Source: Nectonema munidae
Lineage: Eukaryota; Nematomorpha; Nectonematoida; Nectonematidae
Assembly: GCA_030549495.1 (NCBI GenBank)
Contig: JAUIRK010001041.1
Coordinates: 496,001-560,000, forward strand
Reading direction: 5' to 3'
Length of the DNA stretch: 64,000 nt
Below the pieces are notes generated by a model that saw only the letters and a list, made by a program, of their open reading frames with translations, was not told the origin of the DNA and searched no databases. The position numbers and the translations under genes are program-made. Shown here one piece after another: positions 1 to 9,912 of the stretch (positions are counted from its first letter, which is position 1; the number at the start of each line of letters is the position of its first letter).

Positions 1-49
1 TTCTGCTTTTTAATAAATATCGTCTGATTTTTCTGGTCACGAAAGGGTA
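1..49 (+). repeat. Right end of a piggyBac-type MITE, cut by the window edge
   Basis: The first 49 bases match the right end of the MITE at 61128-61316: both carry TTCTGCTTTTTAATAAATAT, then CGTCTGATTTTT and (G)TCACGAAA(A)GG. The terminal GGG is followed by TACC rather than an intact TTAA. The rest of the copy lies outside the window. Related ends are at 62610-62712, 56611-56918 (inverted) and 29441-29480. Confidence 0.6.
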
Positions 50-143
50 CCAGAGTTTCTGAAACTGTCTTCGTCACACAAAAAAATTTTAAATGGGTCA
101 TAAAAAATCATTTTTAGTGATTCACACATTAAATACGCGGGCG

Positions 144-826
144 CAGGGTTGAGTCCGAATCAAGATAATGATTTGGATTCTCTGATGTTTTTAATTACAA
201 CTTTGATTCTAATTTTTCTTTTCTAAAATTTTAATTTTGATTTTGATTTCCAAAATTCGATTCAGATTCTGCTTAGATTATTAAAAACATATTTTCAGAT
301 ATTTACAAGCGAGTTTAGCTAGTTGTGGAAAGATGATTGCCTTGCTTACTAGATCATCATCTGTGTTGATGCCAGATTCGCTGTGTCAAACACTAAGGGA
401 CAGGTGTCTCTCTAACCATGGTTTCTAGTGTGTATGCGGATTGTTATCTAATTGTGTTGCCTCAATTTGGGAGAAGGAACTGTGGAGCTCAGTTCTTAGT
501 TTCTCAAAAAAGGTAATGGTAAAGGTACCGTGAGGTGTTTTCATCGAGAAGGCACAATTGCGCGGCTTGTATCAAACTGTGAGTAAAGCAGGCTTGATGC
601 GGGATCGAACCCAAGACCTTGAGTTATCGAATCCAGCAACCAAACCAACCTTACTCACGCCGAACAGTGCTCGTTCTCCTCATGTACACCAACGAAGCCT
701 TAAACGCTATAATTACTGAACGAAACCGATTTTTGTGCTTCTCTATATCAGATTTTGATTCTGATTTGAGATTTTTTTAATGATTATGATTCTAATTAAG
801 ATTTTAGGAATTTTAGAATCGACCCC
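144..826. mobile_element. Possible hAT-like non-autonomous element carrying a SINE
   Basis: It begins CAGGGTTGAGTCCGAATC and ends with an imperfect inverted match, GAATCGACCCC. Both flanks are rich in the word GATTCTGATT and its variants in opposite orientations, as in an element with long subterminal repeats. The middle (512-661) is a tRNA-derived SINE. No clean 8-bp target duplication was found, so family and limits are uncertain. Confidence 0.3.
512..661 (-). repeat. tRNA-derived SINE, copy 1
   Basis: Read on the minus strand this starts near GGCGTGAGTAAGG, has a polymerase III B-box-like GGTTCGATCCC (601-611 on plus) preceded by a degenerate A-box region, and ends with CTCACGGTACCTTTACC. 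Copies of the same unit lie at 32935-33071 (minus) and 40534-40655 (plus), and a 3' fragment at 42927-42951. The shared 5' tRNA-like head with a shared unrelated tail is what defines a SINE; it is not a tRNA gene because the cloverleaf is not intact. Confidence 0.65.
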
Positions 827-1431
827 AACAAGCATAACGTCCGAAAGATATGCAAACTTATTTACAACAAATATTAATACAAAAGCATCAGAAAATAGCA
901 AGGCCTAAAAAAGGCCATTTGTCCCTAATAAACTAAACACTGAGAAAAACTCATAGCAATTATACTTAAAATATTTCTAGCTTTCTTGTTAAAAATGTAA
1001 TTTGGGAGTCAATTTTTTTACGCATAAAATGAATTATTTTAAGTCGTGTTAGGTCACTTTTTTGAAAGATAAGTCCATTTTTATTGCCGGTGATGATAAT
1101 AAAAATAATAAATAATCATTTTTATTCTCGTAGTTTACTCTGAAGAGTGCAAATCATTTGATTATGTAATAAAATAACTCTATTGTGAGGATTAGAAGTT
1201 TGGTTTTTCGGTAATTAAATCATTCCTTATATACAATCATTTTTACATTACATTCTCACTTTAATTTTGTCTAAAAATTGAAAATGAACAAGAAAGAAAT
1301 TAAATAAAAAAACGACGAATTTAAGGTCAAAAAGACAAAATTAAAGTGAGAATGGCATATTCATAAATATATCGTAAGTTTGTACAATATCTGTGTCAAT
1401 CATTAACAAGTGGGGTTGGATAAGGTTCTTG
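827..1431. other. AT-rich stretch without recognised features
   Basis: No open frame, tRNA or recognised repeat end was found. The phrase AAGGCCTAAAAAAGGCCATT (899-918) is a small inverted repeat. Intronic or intergenic sequence downstream of the TM9SF-like exons is the simplest reading, since that gene must continue in this direction. Confidence 0.4.
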
Positions 1432-1979
1432 AATAAGGTTTCCCAAAAGGGTCCACATGGACCCCTAAGGGTCAATTGGGAATTTAAGGGGCCCATGGAC
1501 AAAAATATGAATATTGGAGGTCCTTTTATCGCAGTAAGGGGTCCATGAAGTCTTTGCCAAAAATAAAGAATATGTAAACAAATGAGTTATCAGCATCCCC
1601 TGGTTTTTGCGCTTAATTGACAAGCTATTTATGCAATATATTCTAAAATGTATATACTAAAAAGTGTATAATGTAAAATAAAAATCGGATGTAGGAATAT
1701 TTTATATGGTTTGGACATCTAATGACCATACTACTCATTTTTATCTAATCACCATGTAGGTAACGATAACAATTTCCTAAAATGCTAACTTACTACTGAC
1801 TGAGTTACGGATACCACACTATATTTATATTTATTCTTTTTGTGTAATAAGAGTTACACGTTAATTGTAGAATACAATTATTAGCGAATTATGCATGTCT
1901 CTTATAGATCATGGGGGTCCACAGTTAATAAGGTTATCGCTCAAAGGGTCCACAAGTAAAAAAAGGTTGGGAACCCCTG
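1432..1979. mobile_element. hAT-type MITE with GGGTCCAC-rich ends
   Basis: The right end reads AAAAAAGGTTGGGAACCCCTG, the reverse complement of the common hAT start CAGGGGTTCCCAACC. The left end is degraded (GGTTTCCCAAAAGGGTCCAC). The word GGGTCCAC recurs inside in both orientations. Flanks GAATAAGG (left) and GAATACAG (right) could be a decayed 8-bp target duplication. No coding sequence is present. It lies downstream of the TM9SF-like exons, probably in an intron of that gene. Confidence 0.45.
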
Positions 1980-2209
1980 GAATACAGCATCAAGCCTTCT
2001 TTGCCCAAAGTTCGATATAAGAGATTGAAGTGTGCCTACACCATTTCATGGTATGGAGTTGTTTAGATTCCGCAACTCTCCTTAGTAAAAAACTATATTT
2101 TTATATGTATGGTATACTGATAAAATACAGGATTTAACTCATTTTATGAAGCAAAAGACTGGATCTATCTCAAAAATGTGGAAGTGTATGTTTAAGATAG
2201 AAGAAAAAC

Positions 2210-2984
2210 CTCATCGGCATAATTTCAACGCGTATGATTCTTCCGCCATGATTACCAAGTTGTGAGCCCCAGCTTTCATCTTTTCCATTGTGATATTTGA
2301 TAAGAAGAGACATGTGATTATAAATATAAAAGGAGTCTGGATGGTTAAATTCGGATTGCTACAAATTATTAAAAAAAAATAAAAGTAGATACATACAACT
2401 CTACAGAACAAAAACGCATTCGAGAGAATGACTTCCTACCTGTCCACAAGAAGGTTGCCTGACGCCATTTTTATCGACATAGCAGCCATAGGGTATTCGC
2501 TTATCGCATATTTCGTGAGCGGGCGTAGTGGTGGTGCAGATTAAGAAGGGCAAATCATCCAAAAACCTTAACACATTCACATTTTAGAAGGTAAGAAAAT
2601 ATGCTTTTTAATTCAATGTGTACCATTGATGAACATATTGTTTTCGAATACCATCCAACAAAAATTTTAATCGCTTTTTAGATTTAGGACTTGAATAGGT
2701 TTTGGTACAGAGAACTTTACTTTCAAGATTCTGTAGGAAATTTATCTACAAGATGAAATGAGAGAAACAAATGAAAATTGTCATTATAAAAGTTTTAAAA
2801 CTTTGTATGGTGACGATCGGAGTCTTTCGCCGAATAACACTTGTCCCAAATTCTCGGAAGCCGTTTCATCGTCTTTGGATTGGCAAAAGTCAAAGCTAAA
2901 GTATGAAAATTGTAGCTCAGTAATCAAATTAATGCGGAAAAAAGTAAGCATACGCGCTATATTCGTATGGATATGGCTTTATGT
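2210..2984 (-). CDS. TM9SF2: TM9SF2-like nonaspanin, five consecutive exons of the luminal domain
   Basis: Five exons on the minus strand, in order 2954-2984, 2802-2895, 2624-2745, 2440-2566 and 2210-2358, join in frame without a stop (523 nt). Introns are 58, 56, 57 and 81 nt; all start GT and end AG. The joined product reads like the N-terminal luminal domain of TM9SF2: PYEYSA then FDFCQ, SENLGQVLFGER, SSPYK, VLCTKTY, W followed by LDDLP, PYGCYV and FYIYNHM. Human TM9SF2 has PYEYTAFDFCQ, SENLGQVLFGERI, LVCTKTY, PIGCYI and FYIFNHV at the matching places. Nonaspanins are nine-span membrane proteins of endosomes and Golgi involved in sorting and adhesion. The signal-peptide exon should lie above 2984 and the membrane exons below 2210; I did not find either. 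The last donor (GAG then GTTTTT) is weak, so the 3' edge of the last exon is the least sure point. TM9SF4 is a less likely alternative. Confidence 0.88.
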
Positions 2985-3753
2985 CTGAGTAAAGTCGATT
3001 TACAAAAACCGTCAAACTGCTCTAAATAAAAGTATATTTCAAAAGTATTAGAACATATAGTTATGCTTTGACAGCTCTTTTTACAATAAACCAAGCAAGA
3101 GTTATATTATATTATCAATCAACAGAAATATAATTTAACTCTTGTTTTGAATTGAATTATAAAAGAGTAAGTGAATTGAGCAATCAAATTGAAATATTGA
3201 AAAATGTATTAAAAAATAAATCTTCGTTGAGAACTAAAAAGGGTGCATACGATGACGTTAACTAACAGTCAGGCGTCCTCTTCCCAATTGAGGCTAGCAA
3301 TGCATTTCCCTAATCAATTTTTAAAAGAAAAGTGTTATTTGCCCCCCCCCCCCACCCTTCCAAATAAATTTTAATTCTCTCAATTCAAATATCACTATTT
3401 CAATTATTTTAAAGACTTGTTTGGCTTTTAAGTGGATTTTCCACTTTTTTTGTTTTAAAGCGAAGTCTTTGAATATATATCTAAAATATAATCAATCCTA
3501 ATTTGAGCTATAGTTGGTGAGAATTAGTACTGTAATCAGTGATTTGAACCAGGGCCCAAAAATTTTTCAGAGGGGAAAATATTTTTTATAACACATGGGT
3601 ATATAAGAAAGTATTCTCCATCATTTAAAGCTTAAAAGGCCTTTTAAAATTTGTAAAAAATTAAAATTTCTCTTGAAAAAGCAGAAATCTCAAACTTGTC
3701 AAAACAATGTTAGGCAATGCTAGAAGCACAATTGTTTCTACGATGTAGTGCTA
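2985..3753. other. Stretch upstream of the TM9SF-like exons, no gene resolved
   Basis: The start-codon exon of the minus-strand TM9SF-like gene should be here or further right, but no exon with the expected FYLPG-like start could be picked out. It contains a poly-C run (about 3342-3354) of the kind found inside hAT-type MITE ends nearby, and CAGGGCCCAAAAATTTTTCAG at about 3549 resembles another degraded hAT end. Confidence 0.4.
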
Positions 3754-4800
3754 CAGTGAGATCTCGTTTACCCGAAACTTTGTTTCACATATATTTTTCG
3801 CGGTTTGTGAATTTGTTGGATTAACAAATGGTCAATTCAGCACCTTGAATATAGTTTAAAGTTTAAGAAGAATCAATTGCTTAGGATATGTCTTTTTAAT
3901 TATCAAATACAGTTTATGTGAGATGCTATGAAAATACAAAAAGTAGTGCATTGCAAAATATATATAAATGTAAATTCATAATATTCATTCAATGTTTAAA
4001 AAATCTTTGAATTTGATTGAGAGTTTGCCTGAGTGATAAGCATGTGACTCAGCGTGGCTCTTGGTGAACTGCAGGGCGGTGGAAAGTCCTTGTCTAGCGG
4101 CATTGTCTGTTGCTGAATTAGTGTGAGTTTTGGTTTATCATTATCACTTCCCAAAGTGTCACTACCTTCTGTTCTAGATTGTGCTCTCAAGGAGATCATT
4201 TATATAAGTAATTTTCCTCCATCGATAGCATAATGTATTGCGGTCATAATTGTTTCAAACCAACAAAAAAAAAGTTTTTTTGCCAATGGATCGCATAGAA
4301 CCCCAAACCTTTTTCAAAAGCATTTTCTATTTAGAAAGAAATATTTTCAAGCCTAATTTTTTAAACTTTCGGTTAAAATTAATAGTTGTGTGAATTAAAT
4401 AAATTCAAATTTTTACATCGATAGTTCACACGAGTTTTATAGAAGATAAAGTCTAAATATGTTTCTTTTTCAAAAGTAAAAAGTTTTGCATCTAATTTAT
4501 AGCGCGCTTTTAAAATAATTCATTTTTTATCTTTTTAACTAATATAATGAGGCTCATATACAACACGATGCTTTTTAAGATGCAAAAAAGTTGGCGTTCC
4601 TTTCGTGTGTCATAAAAAATAATATTGCATGATTGGTCTCTACGATTAACAAATTTTACAGGCAGGCATGAGAACATTTGCTTTGATGAAGACTGTGTAA
4701 GAATAACGAGGGAAAAACATTTGGAAAATTAGTTGGAGAATATTATATCGGATAACGCGGTTTCAGATTAATCGAGTGTCGAATAAACGAGGTCTAACTG
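3754..4800. mobile_element. pogo/Tigger-like element, non-coding copy
   Basis: The left end is TA then CAGTGAGATCTCGTTTAC; the right end is ATAAACGAGGTCTAACTG, its imperfect inverted match. This 'CAG..A..CTCG.TTA' form is typical of Tigger terminal repeats. The left flank is TA, the right flank has decayed to TT. Inside, GGTTTCAGATTAATCGAG near the right end resembles the second-half motif of the terminal repeat. Short frames on the minus strand (for example 3996-4199) are too degraded to assign to a transposase. Confidence 0.55.
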
Positions 4801-4980
4801 TTTTACCAATGAGTCTTCTAATGCAAGCATTTCCATACGATCTTCAGAAGACAACTTTTTAATCTCAGAACACAAAATACTGGATCGGCTAAAACCAAGA
4901 ATTCCGTTTCTCAAGAATTTATAAGAGATCGTTTTTAGAGTCATGGTATATAAAGCCTTCACTTGTTTAGAGTATAGCAT
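4801..4980 (-). other. Short unrecognised open frame beside the pogo element
   Basis: A minus-strand frame from an ATG at 4980 runs 60 codons to the pogo terminus and on into it (stop at 4768). Its composition (EIKKLSSEDRMEMLALEDSL) looks helical and protein-like, but I recognise no family and see no splice sites that settle it. It could be a host exon interrupted by the element or a chance frame. A perfect 8-bp inverted repeat, GATCCTCC with GGAGGATC, lies just upstream at about 5008-5036. Confidence 0.2.
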
Positions 4981-5567
4981 CTATTCAAATCTGAAACAGC
5001 ATTTGTGATCCTCCATTTAATCAAAAAGGAGGATCAAAGGTTTTATTACATGCCATGATGAGAAACGCTGGATTAAGGGGATCAGAACAATCAGTGACAG
5101 AGTAACTATTTAGAGCATTTTCTGTTTTCTAAGAGCTAACTATACAAAATAAAATTATTTAAAGAATTGATCATGTAACTATTTTGAAAAATTTGGGGAA
5201 AAAATGGAAAAAAAGTCTTTTCTAAAAAAATTGTCTAAAATAAGCCCGACCAATAATTTGGAATTTTTTAAATTTTATATCTTTTTTACATCCTTAAAAG
5301 ACATGTTTGGCTTGTGAGGAGACTTTCCTCAATACTTTACTTGTTTTACGGTTGAGTTTCAGACAGAAATTTTTATTAAAATAAATTTTAATAAATTATT
5401 ATAAAAAATTTCCCACCCCCAATAATTTTAAGGATATACGCCCCTGAGCGCCTTTGTTTGTAATAAAAAATATTAATTCCAGTGAATTAAACTTTTGTAA
5501 TATCTTTTTACTAAATGCATTTTTTTACTTATATTTTATTTCTTGGTAAAAGACAAGCATACTTCAC

Positions 5568-6113
5568 CAGTGGCGGATCCAGAAATTTCTTATAAGGAGG
5601 GGGGGGGGCGAAATCTATTTAATTTTTTTGCAATTTTGCTAAAAGTCTTCAGAGAATACGACAGATGTATTATGTCTTTTAGAATCACTAATTACCTATC
5701 TTTCTCCTTAATTAAAATCTTTGAGGCATTTCTTTCTAATAGATCATCTGCTTTTCTTTTGCAATAAATTTTCATATTAATGCAGCCGATTTTCATTTGA
5801 TGGAGCAATGATTACCCTTTATGATTAAAGAGGTTTTGGTATTAGGCTTATTTAATGGAAGAGGCATTGGGCAAATACCGCTACCACACCCCGCCCCCCT
5901 TATTTTATAAAATAAATTATAAAACCGATATATATTAGGAAATGTATTTTTCATTAGCGACTTAAATTTAAGTATTTTATTTGTAAATATATACTTATTA
6001 TAGACTGATTTTAATACAGATAAATTTCAAATATCTTACTTAATAAAAAAAATTTGAGAAAAATTTTTAAAACCATCCCTCCTTCTAAAATAAATTTTCT
6101 AAATACGCCACTC
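5568..6113. mobile_element. hAT-type MITE(s) with internal poly-G tract
   Basis: The left end CAGTGGCGGATCC is followed 32 nt later by a G run at 5599-5608. The 5581-5690 segment is nearly identical to 49440-49555 (same words GCAATTTTGCTAAAAGTC and TTCAGAGAATACGA). The right side at about 6103-6113 ends TAAATACGCCACT, close to the inverse of a hAT end, though it may belong to a different copy. A C-rich tract (5887-5900) lies between. No coding sequence is seen. Confidence 0.45.
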
Positions 6114-6798
6114 ATTATATAATTTTAAGCAGATTTTTATGTGATAAAATACTGGTGTCCTATCAAGTCTAAAAAAGTTAAAAATATCGCGTTGATTTAG
6201 GAAAAAAATATATTTAGCTGTCACAATGAACAATTTGAGAATCATTTTGGTGATTATAAAAATTTTATTTGATAAAAATATTATTAATTGATTACTTTGC
6301 AATTTTCAATTTCAGCATTCTTAGAACAAAAAGTTTCAGGTGCAATACCTGGCAGTAAAAGATCTTGCACTCTATTTATAATGAAAAATAGAAACACCAG
6401 TCTCATTTTGAAACTGAAACACAAAATAAGATTAAAAAAATTATCAATAAAAATATAATTTAAGAATTTTTGAAAATTTATTTAACGAAAATACTACAGC
6501 AAAACAAAACCCATGCTAAACTAAAATTTTAGAGAGACTCCAATTTGGAAATGAATTTTAAGAGAGAACATGCCTGTGAAGAATAAAGTGAAGGGGTAGG
6601 CAACTTGAAGAAATAATCGTTTAATCTAAAAAAATTAGTAAGCCTTAGTGGTGAAAAGTCTAAATTATAAAAAAGATAAATTTAAGGTTAATATTTCAAA
6701 TTGATTTAAGAGTCAGCTTAAGAAAAGCAGAAGTTTTGGAAAGGTGAGGAAATGTGAACTTTGACTGTGACCTAAAATGTTTTAACTTTATAATATAA
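6114..6798. other. AT-rich stretch without recognised features
   Basis: No open frame with protein-like composition, no repeat ends and no RNA gene could be seen on either strand. Confidence 0.4.
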
Positions 6799-6984
6799 CT
6801 AGGATATTTTTATAATACTTAGAAAGATCGCAGGATTACAAGCATAGTTAAATGCATTTGCTATGTCTAAGAAGAGAGTAGAGGTGATTTTGTGTAATGA
6901 AAGGACAATATCAATGTAGGTAGTAAGATTTGAGAGGGTGCGACAATAAAGAGACAAGTATAGGTGAAGTTTATTAGAAAGCAA
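6799..6984 (-). pseudogene. Possible LINE reverse-transcriptase fragment
   Basis: A minus-strand frame contains TLFLDIANAFNYACNP preceded by about 30 residues that fit the palm region of Jockey/I-type LINEs, where FLDI..AFD.V.H is the first catalytic block. Here the first aspartate of FLDI is kept and the AFD aspartate reads N. Only this block is visible, and it abuts the end of the LTR element at higher coordinates, so the LTR element may have inserted beside it. Alternative: part of the LTR itself, since AATAAA and a TATAAATA lie close by. Confidence 0.35.
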
Positions 6985-6989
6985 AGAGA

Positions 6990-8420
6990 GAAGTCATGTC
7001 TTAAGTGAAACATGAGTGAGTATTTATAGTGTATCCTGGCCTTCAAGTAAGTACAGTACTAATGGCAACGTTAGGCTATTATTAATGAGAGGAGAGATAG
7101 CCTTGACTTTCGATAGTGCAGTATGAGCGTAAGATACACACAAGTACGTTGTCGTAATGAGAGCCTGCTGGCGCTTCCCTTTTACTCTCTCTCGTAATCT
7201 TGTAGCCATTTAGGGGGATTTCTACATCGTTGGCTTCCGGAGTTATTCTTTTGTAAAGAGTCATCTCTTTCTTTCTCATCTCCCTTTGAGTCTGTCTGAC
7301 TTTTGCTTTTTTGGATAGAATTATCGGAATGTCTCCTACCATCCATCATATCTTCAAACGACTTTGGATGCCTTTCCGGTAATTCTGAATGGTTATATTG
7401 TTGACCGCCGTCGTTCAAGTCAAAGTCTTCTTTGCTTGTCTCCAAAGGTACCTCTTTCGTATTTTCATCTTCTGTATCGTCATCTTCAACTAAATCCTTG
7501 AACTTATCTGTAAGATTAAAATCAGTTATTGGTAACAGCATAGCTTTTGGTACATGATATGATTGCTTACCGATTTCGCCATTTATTATCTTTTTCAATA
7601 TTGCATATTTATTTTGTAAGTTATATATGATATATTTACTTCTTACCTTGATCTTACTTTTTTCTTCTTTTAGGTATACTAAATCTCCAATTTCAAAATT
7701 ATGGATTTTGGAATCTTCCTTTGAAAATTTTGAACACTTTGAAGATCTGGTCTTGTTAGCTAAGTTCTGCTGCTCTTCAAAGAAACATTTATCGTTGAAA
7801 TGAATTTGTTCGTCTGTAAAGTGATTTCTTCTAAAAAGGATTTCTTTTGCAGATAGGTTTTGCCTCTGTATAAGAAGATTGATGCTCCTGATTGCTAGTT
7901 GTAAATCCACATTGGTTATTTTAACTTTTTCAGGAAACATCTTTAAAATGCTTATTTCTAGTTCTTGAATAGCTTTGTCTACAAAGCAGTTTGAGTTCTT
8001 GTTTTTTATGTGACCAATTTCAACTTCAATCCCCAATTTTTTTATCAAGGGGTCTTTTTGAAGGCTTTGAAAAGAAGTACTTGCATCAGTTCGTATTTTG
8101 CAATTATCACCCCTAATAAAAGAAGAGTTGAGTATAATTGCTGTTCTGATGTCTTCTATTTTCTCACTTTCAAGGAGAGAAGCTGTTGTAAAACTGGAAA
8201 ATGTTTCTCTCAAAACGAAAATTTTTTGATCATTTCTTCTGATAACATCTGCATAAAATACTTGTCCAGGCTTTGATCCTCTTAAGGCAGGGGCTTGCTC
8301 CAAGAGATTTTTTGGCATGTACTTAATAGAACGACAAATACTGCATGCTTCATCAATACTATTGATTAGTTTCTCACTGTATAAGCCATAAAAAAAACGA
8401 TCAAAAACATAAGTATTCAC
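6990..8420 (-). mobile_element. LTR retroelement fossil: integrase end of pol and probable 3' LTR
   Basis: A long minus-strand open region (7182-8420, 412 codons) resembles the integrase end of a Ty3/gypsy-class pol: the three acidic positions of the integrase core can be placed, and a basic tail with GDLVYLKEE resembles the chromatin-binding end. An acidic, low-complexity C-terminal tail follows. Below it, a purine-rich tract and a region with a TATA box and polyadenylation signal in minus orientation look like a 3' LTR (about 6990-7165; limits not fixed). Gag, protease, reverse transcriptase, any envelope and the 5' LTR are not in the window, so this is a partial copy. Age cannot be judged without the other LTR. 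BEL/Pao is a less likely class. Confidence 0.65.
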
Positions 8421-8587
8421 TAATAAGGATAATTATACATCTCCAAGAAGCTTCATCTGAAATATATTATTTTTTATACTATATTATAAGCAAGAAATAT
8501 ATTATTTATTTGTTTGGTATTTATTAAAAAATTTGTTTTTTTCTTCTTCTGAAAAGTTGCTTTTTCATATCTATCCTATTCTGCTAT

Positions 8588-8602
8588 ATGCTAATATCAT
8601 TT
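8588..8602. repeat. Target-site duplication, left copy, of the LINE insertion
   Basis: ATGCTAATATCATTT here is repeated exactly at 9898-9912. The two copies flank the LINE, which fixes its limits at 8603-9897. Confidence 0.85.
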
Positions 8603-9897
8603 CTTCTTCTTTTTCTTTATACCTTATCCGCAAGTTGGGGGTCGGTGCCTGAGATCCGCTATCTCCACTTCTCTCTGTCCATGGCGGGGTATTTTCTAAC
8701 GCCAAGCTTAAGTAGCTCCTTCTGTCTATCTCTCCATCTGTTTTATTGTCTCCATCTGCTTCTTTTTCCATTCATTTTCTTTTACATAGCTTGGCGAACC
8801 ACATCATATTGCTTTTTCCTTAAAATATTCACGTATCACCGCAGTTTACAGTTTTGGGTTTATCTGTATCACTGAACGAATTCGCTTGTCCAGAATTCTT
8901 TTTAGTATCAATAGTCTGTGCTCCAGTAACTTCACCCCACGATAGCTACCACATTCTAAGACACCACCTTTCTTTTTCTAGATGGGTACTAGTACGCTTT
9001 TCATCCAGTCTTAGGATATTTTTCTTTAATCCAAACTCTTTTTAGTAGGCCTACCATCCATGTTACTTTTTCATGTCCTCCTGCTTTAATCATATCAATG
9101 CTAATCTCACTAAGTCAAGTTGCAGTATAATTCTTCATTTTCTGGATTTGCTGCAATACTTGATCTTCATCTATTATATTTTCTGGTCCTTCAACCTTCA
9201 AAACTTTTTCCAATTTTATAAAATTTCTTGTCTTCTTTCAAGTTCGTTTTTTGCCACTTTTTAAAACTTTTTTTTCTCTTTCAACACACTTCTCACACTT
9301 TTGTTCCACTACCATGTCTCTTTTTGCTTTATTCCTCCAGGCGTGTTGTGTCCCAAGACTGTTTCACTCACAGATATTAAATTCTTCTTTATCTCTCCCC
9401 ACCACCCAAATATGTTCTTTATTTACAAATAAGAACTTGAAATTAAAAATAATATTAAATAAATGCTTAAAATAAAAAGATACACAGATATTTAAGTTTG
9501 AACGAGCGCTGGTAATTGAGTATTGTTATATATTTTTATGTCACCCATTTTCTTGCCAGGCCACACATATTAGTAATTATTTAAATTAAAAAATTATTTT
9601 GTGTTTTCAAACTTACTATTATAAATTAATTATATTATTATTTATAAATAAAAGTTATTATATATAAACAATTTTAATTAAAAAAAAATAGATTAATTTT
9701 ATTTATATTAGTTTAAATAGTATAATTTTATTTATATAGATTTATAATTTATATTAGTTTTATCCTAAGAATAATTCTTCTATGCATATTTAACTTATTC
9801 TTTGAATATTTAAATTTGTTTTCATCTGTTTGGGTGTATTTGGATAAAAAGTCTCCTTATCCTTATTCCCAGCTTCAGCGTTAGAGCATTCGGAGTC
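8603..9897 (-). mobile_element. Internally deleted LINE insertion with perfect 15-bp target duplication
   Basis: Reading the minus strand from 9897 down, the copy shows the end of the endonuclease/linker region (a TWWWN-like block at about 9305-9318 whose middle W codon is TAG), then the reverse-transcriptase entry (KMKN.., SEISIDMIKAGG, then SYRGVKLLEH at about 8915-8950), then jumps directly to the end of ORF2 (MDREKWR at about 8662-8682, with basic RKRRR residues) and finishes in a GAA-rich tail at 8603-8625. Most of the reverse transcriptase is missing. Several stops and frame changes make it non-functional. It resembles the LINE family of 37796-38205 in the conserved end of ORF2. The duplication ATGCTAATATCATTT on each side shows the deleted form inserted as such or was deleted afterwards. 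Confidence 0.8.
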
Positions 9898-9912
9898 ATG
9901 CTAATATCATTT
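9898..9912. repeat. Target-site duplication, right copy
   Basis: Exact repeat of 8588-8602 (ATGCTAATATCATTT). Confidence 0.85.

Noticed and set aside
601-661. Possible tRNA gene on the minus strand
   Set aside because: B box is good, but no cloverleaf can be drawn and the same unit recurs with a common tail: it is a SINE.
2758-2988. 76-codon plus-strand frame
   Set aside because: It is the antisense shadow of two TM9SF-like exons; codons and splice sites fit the minus strand.
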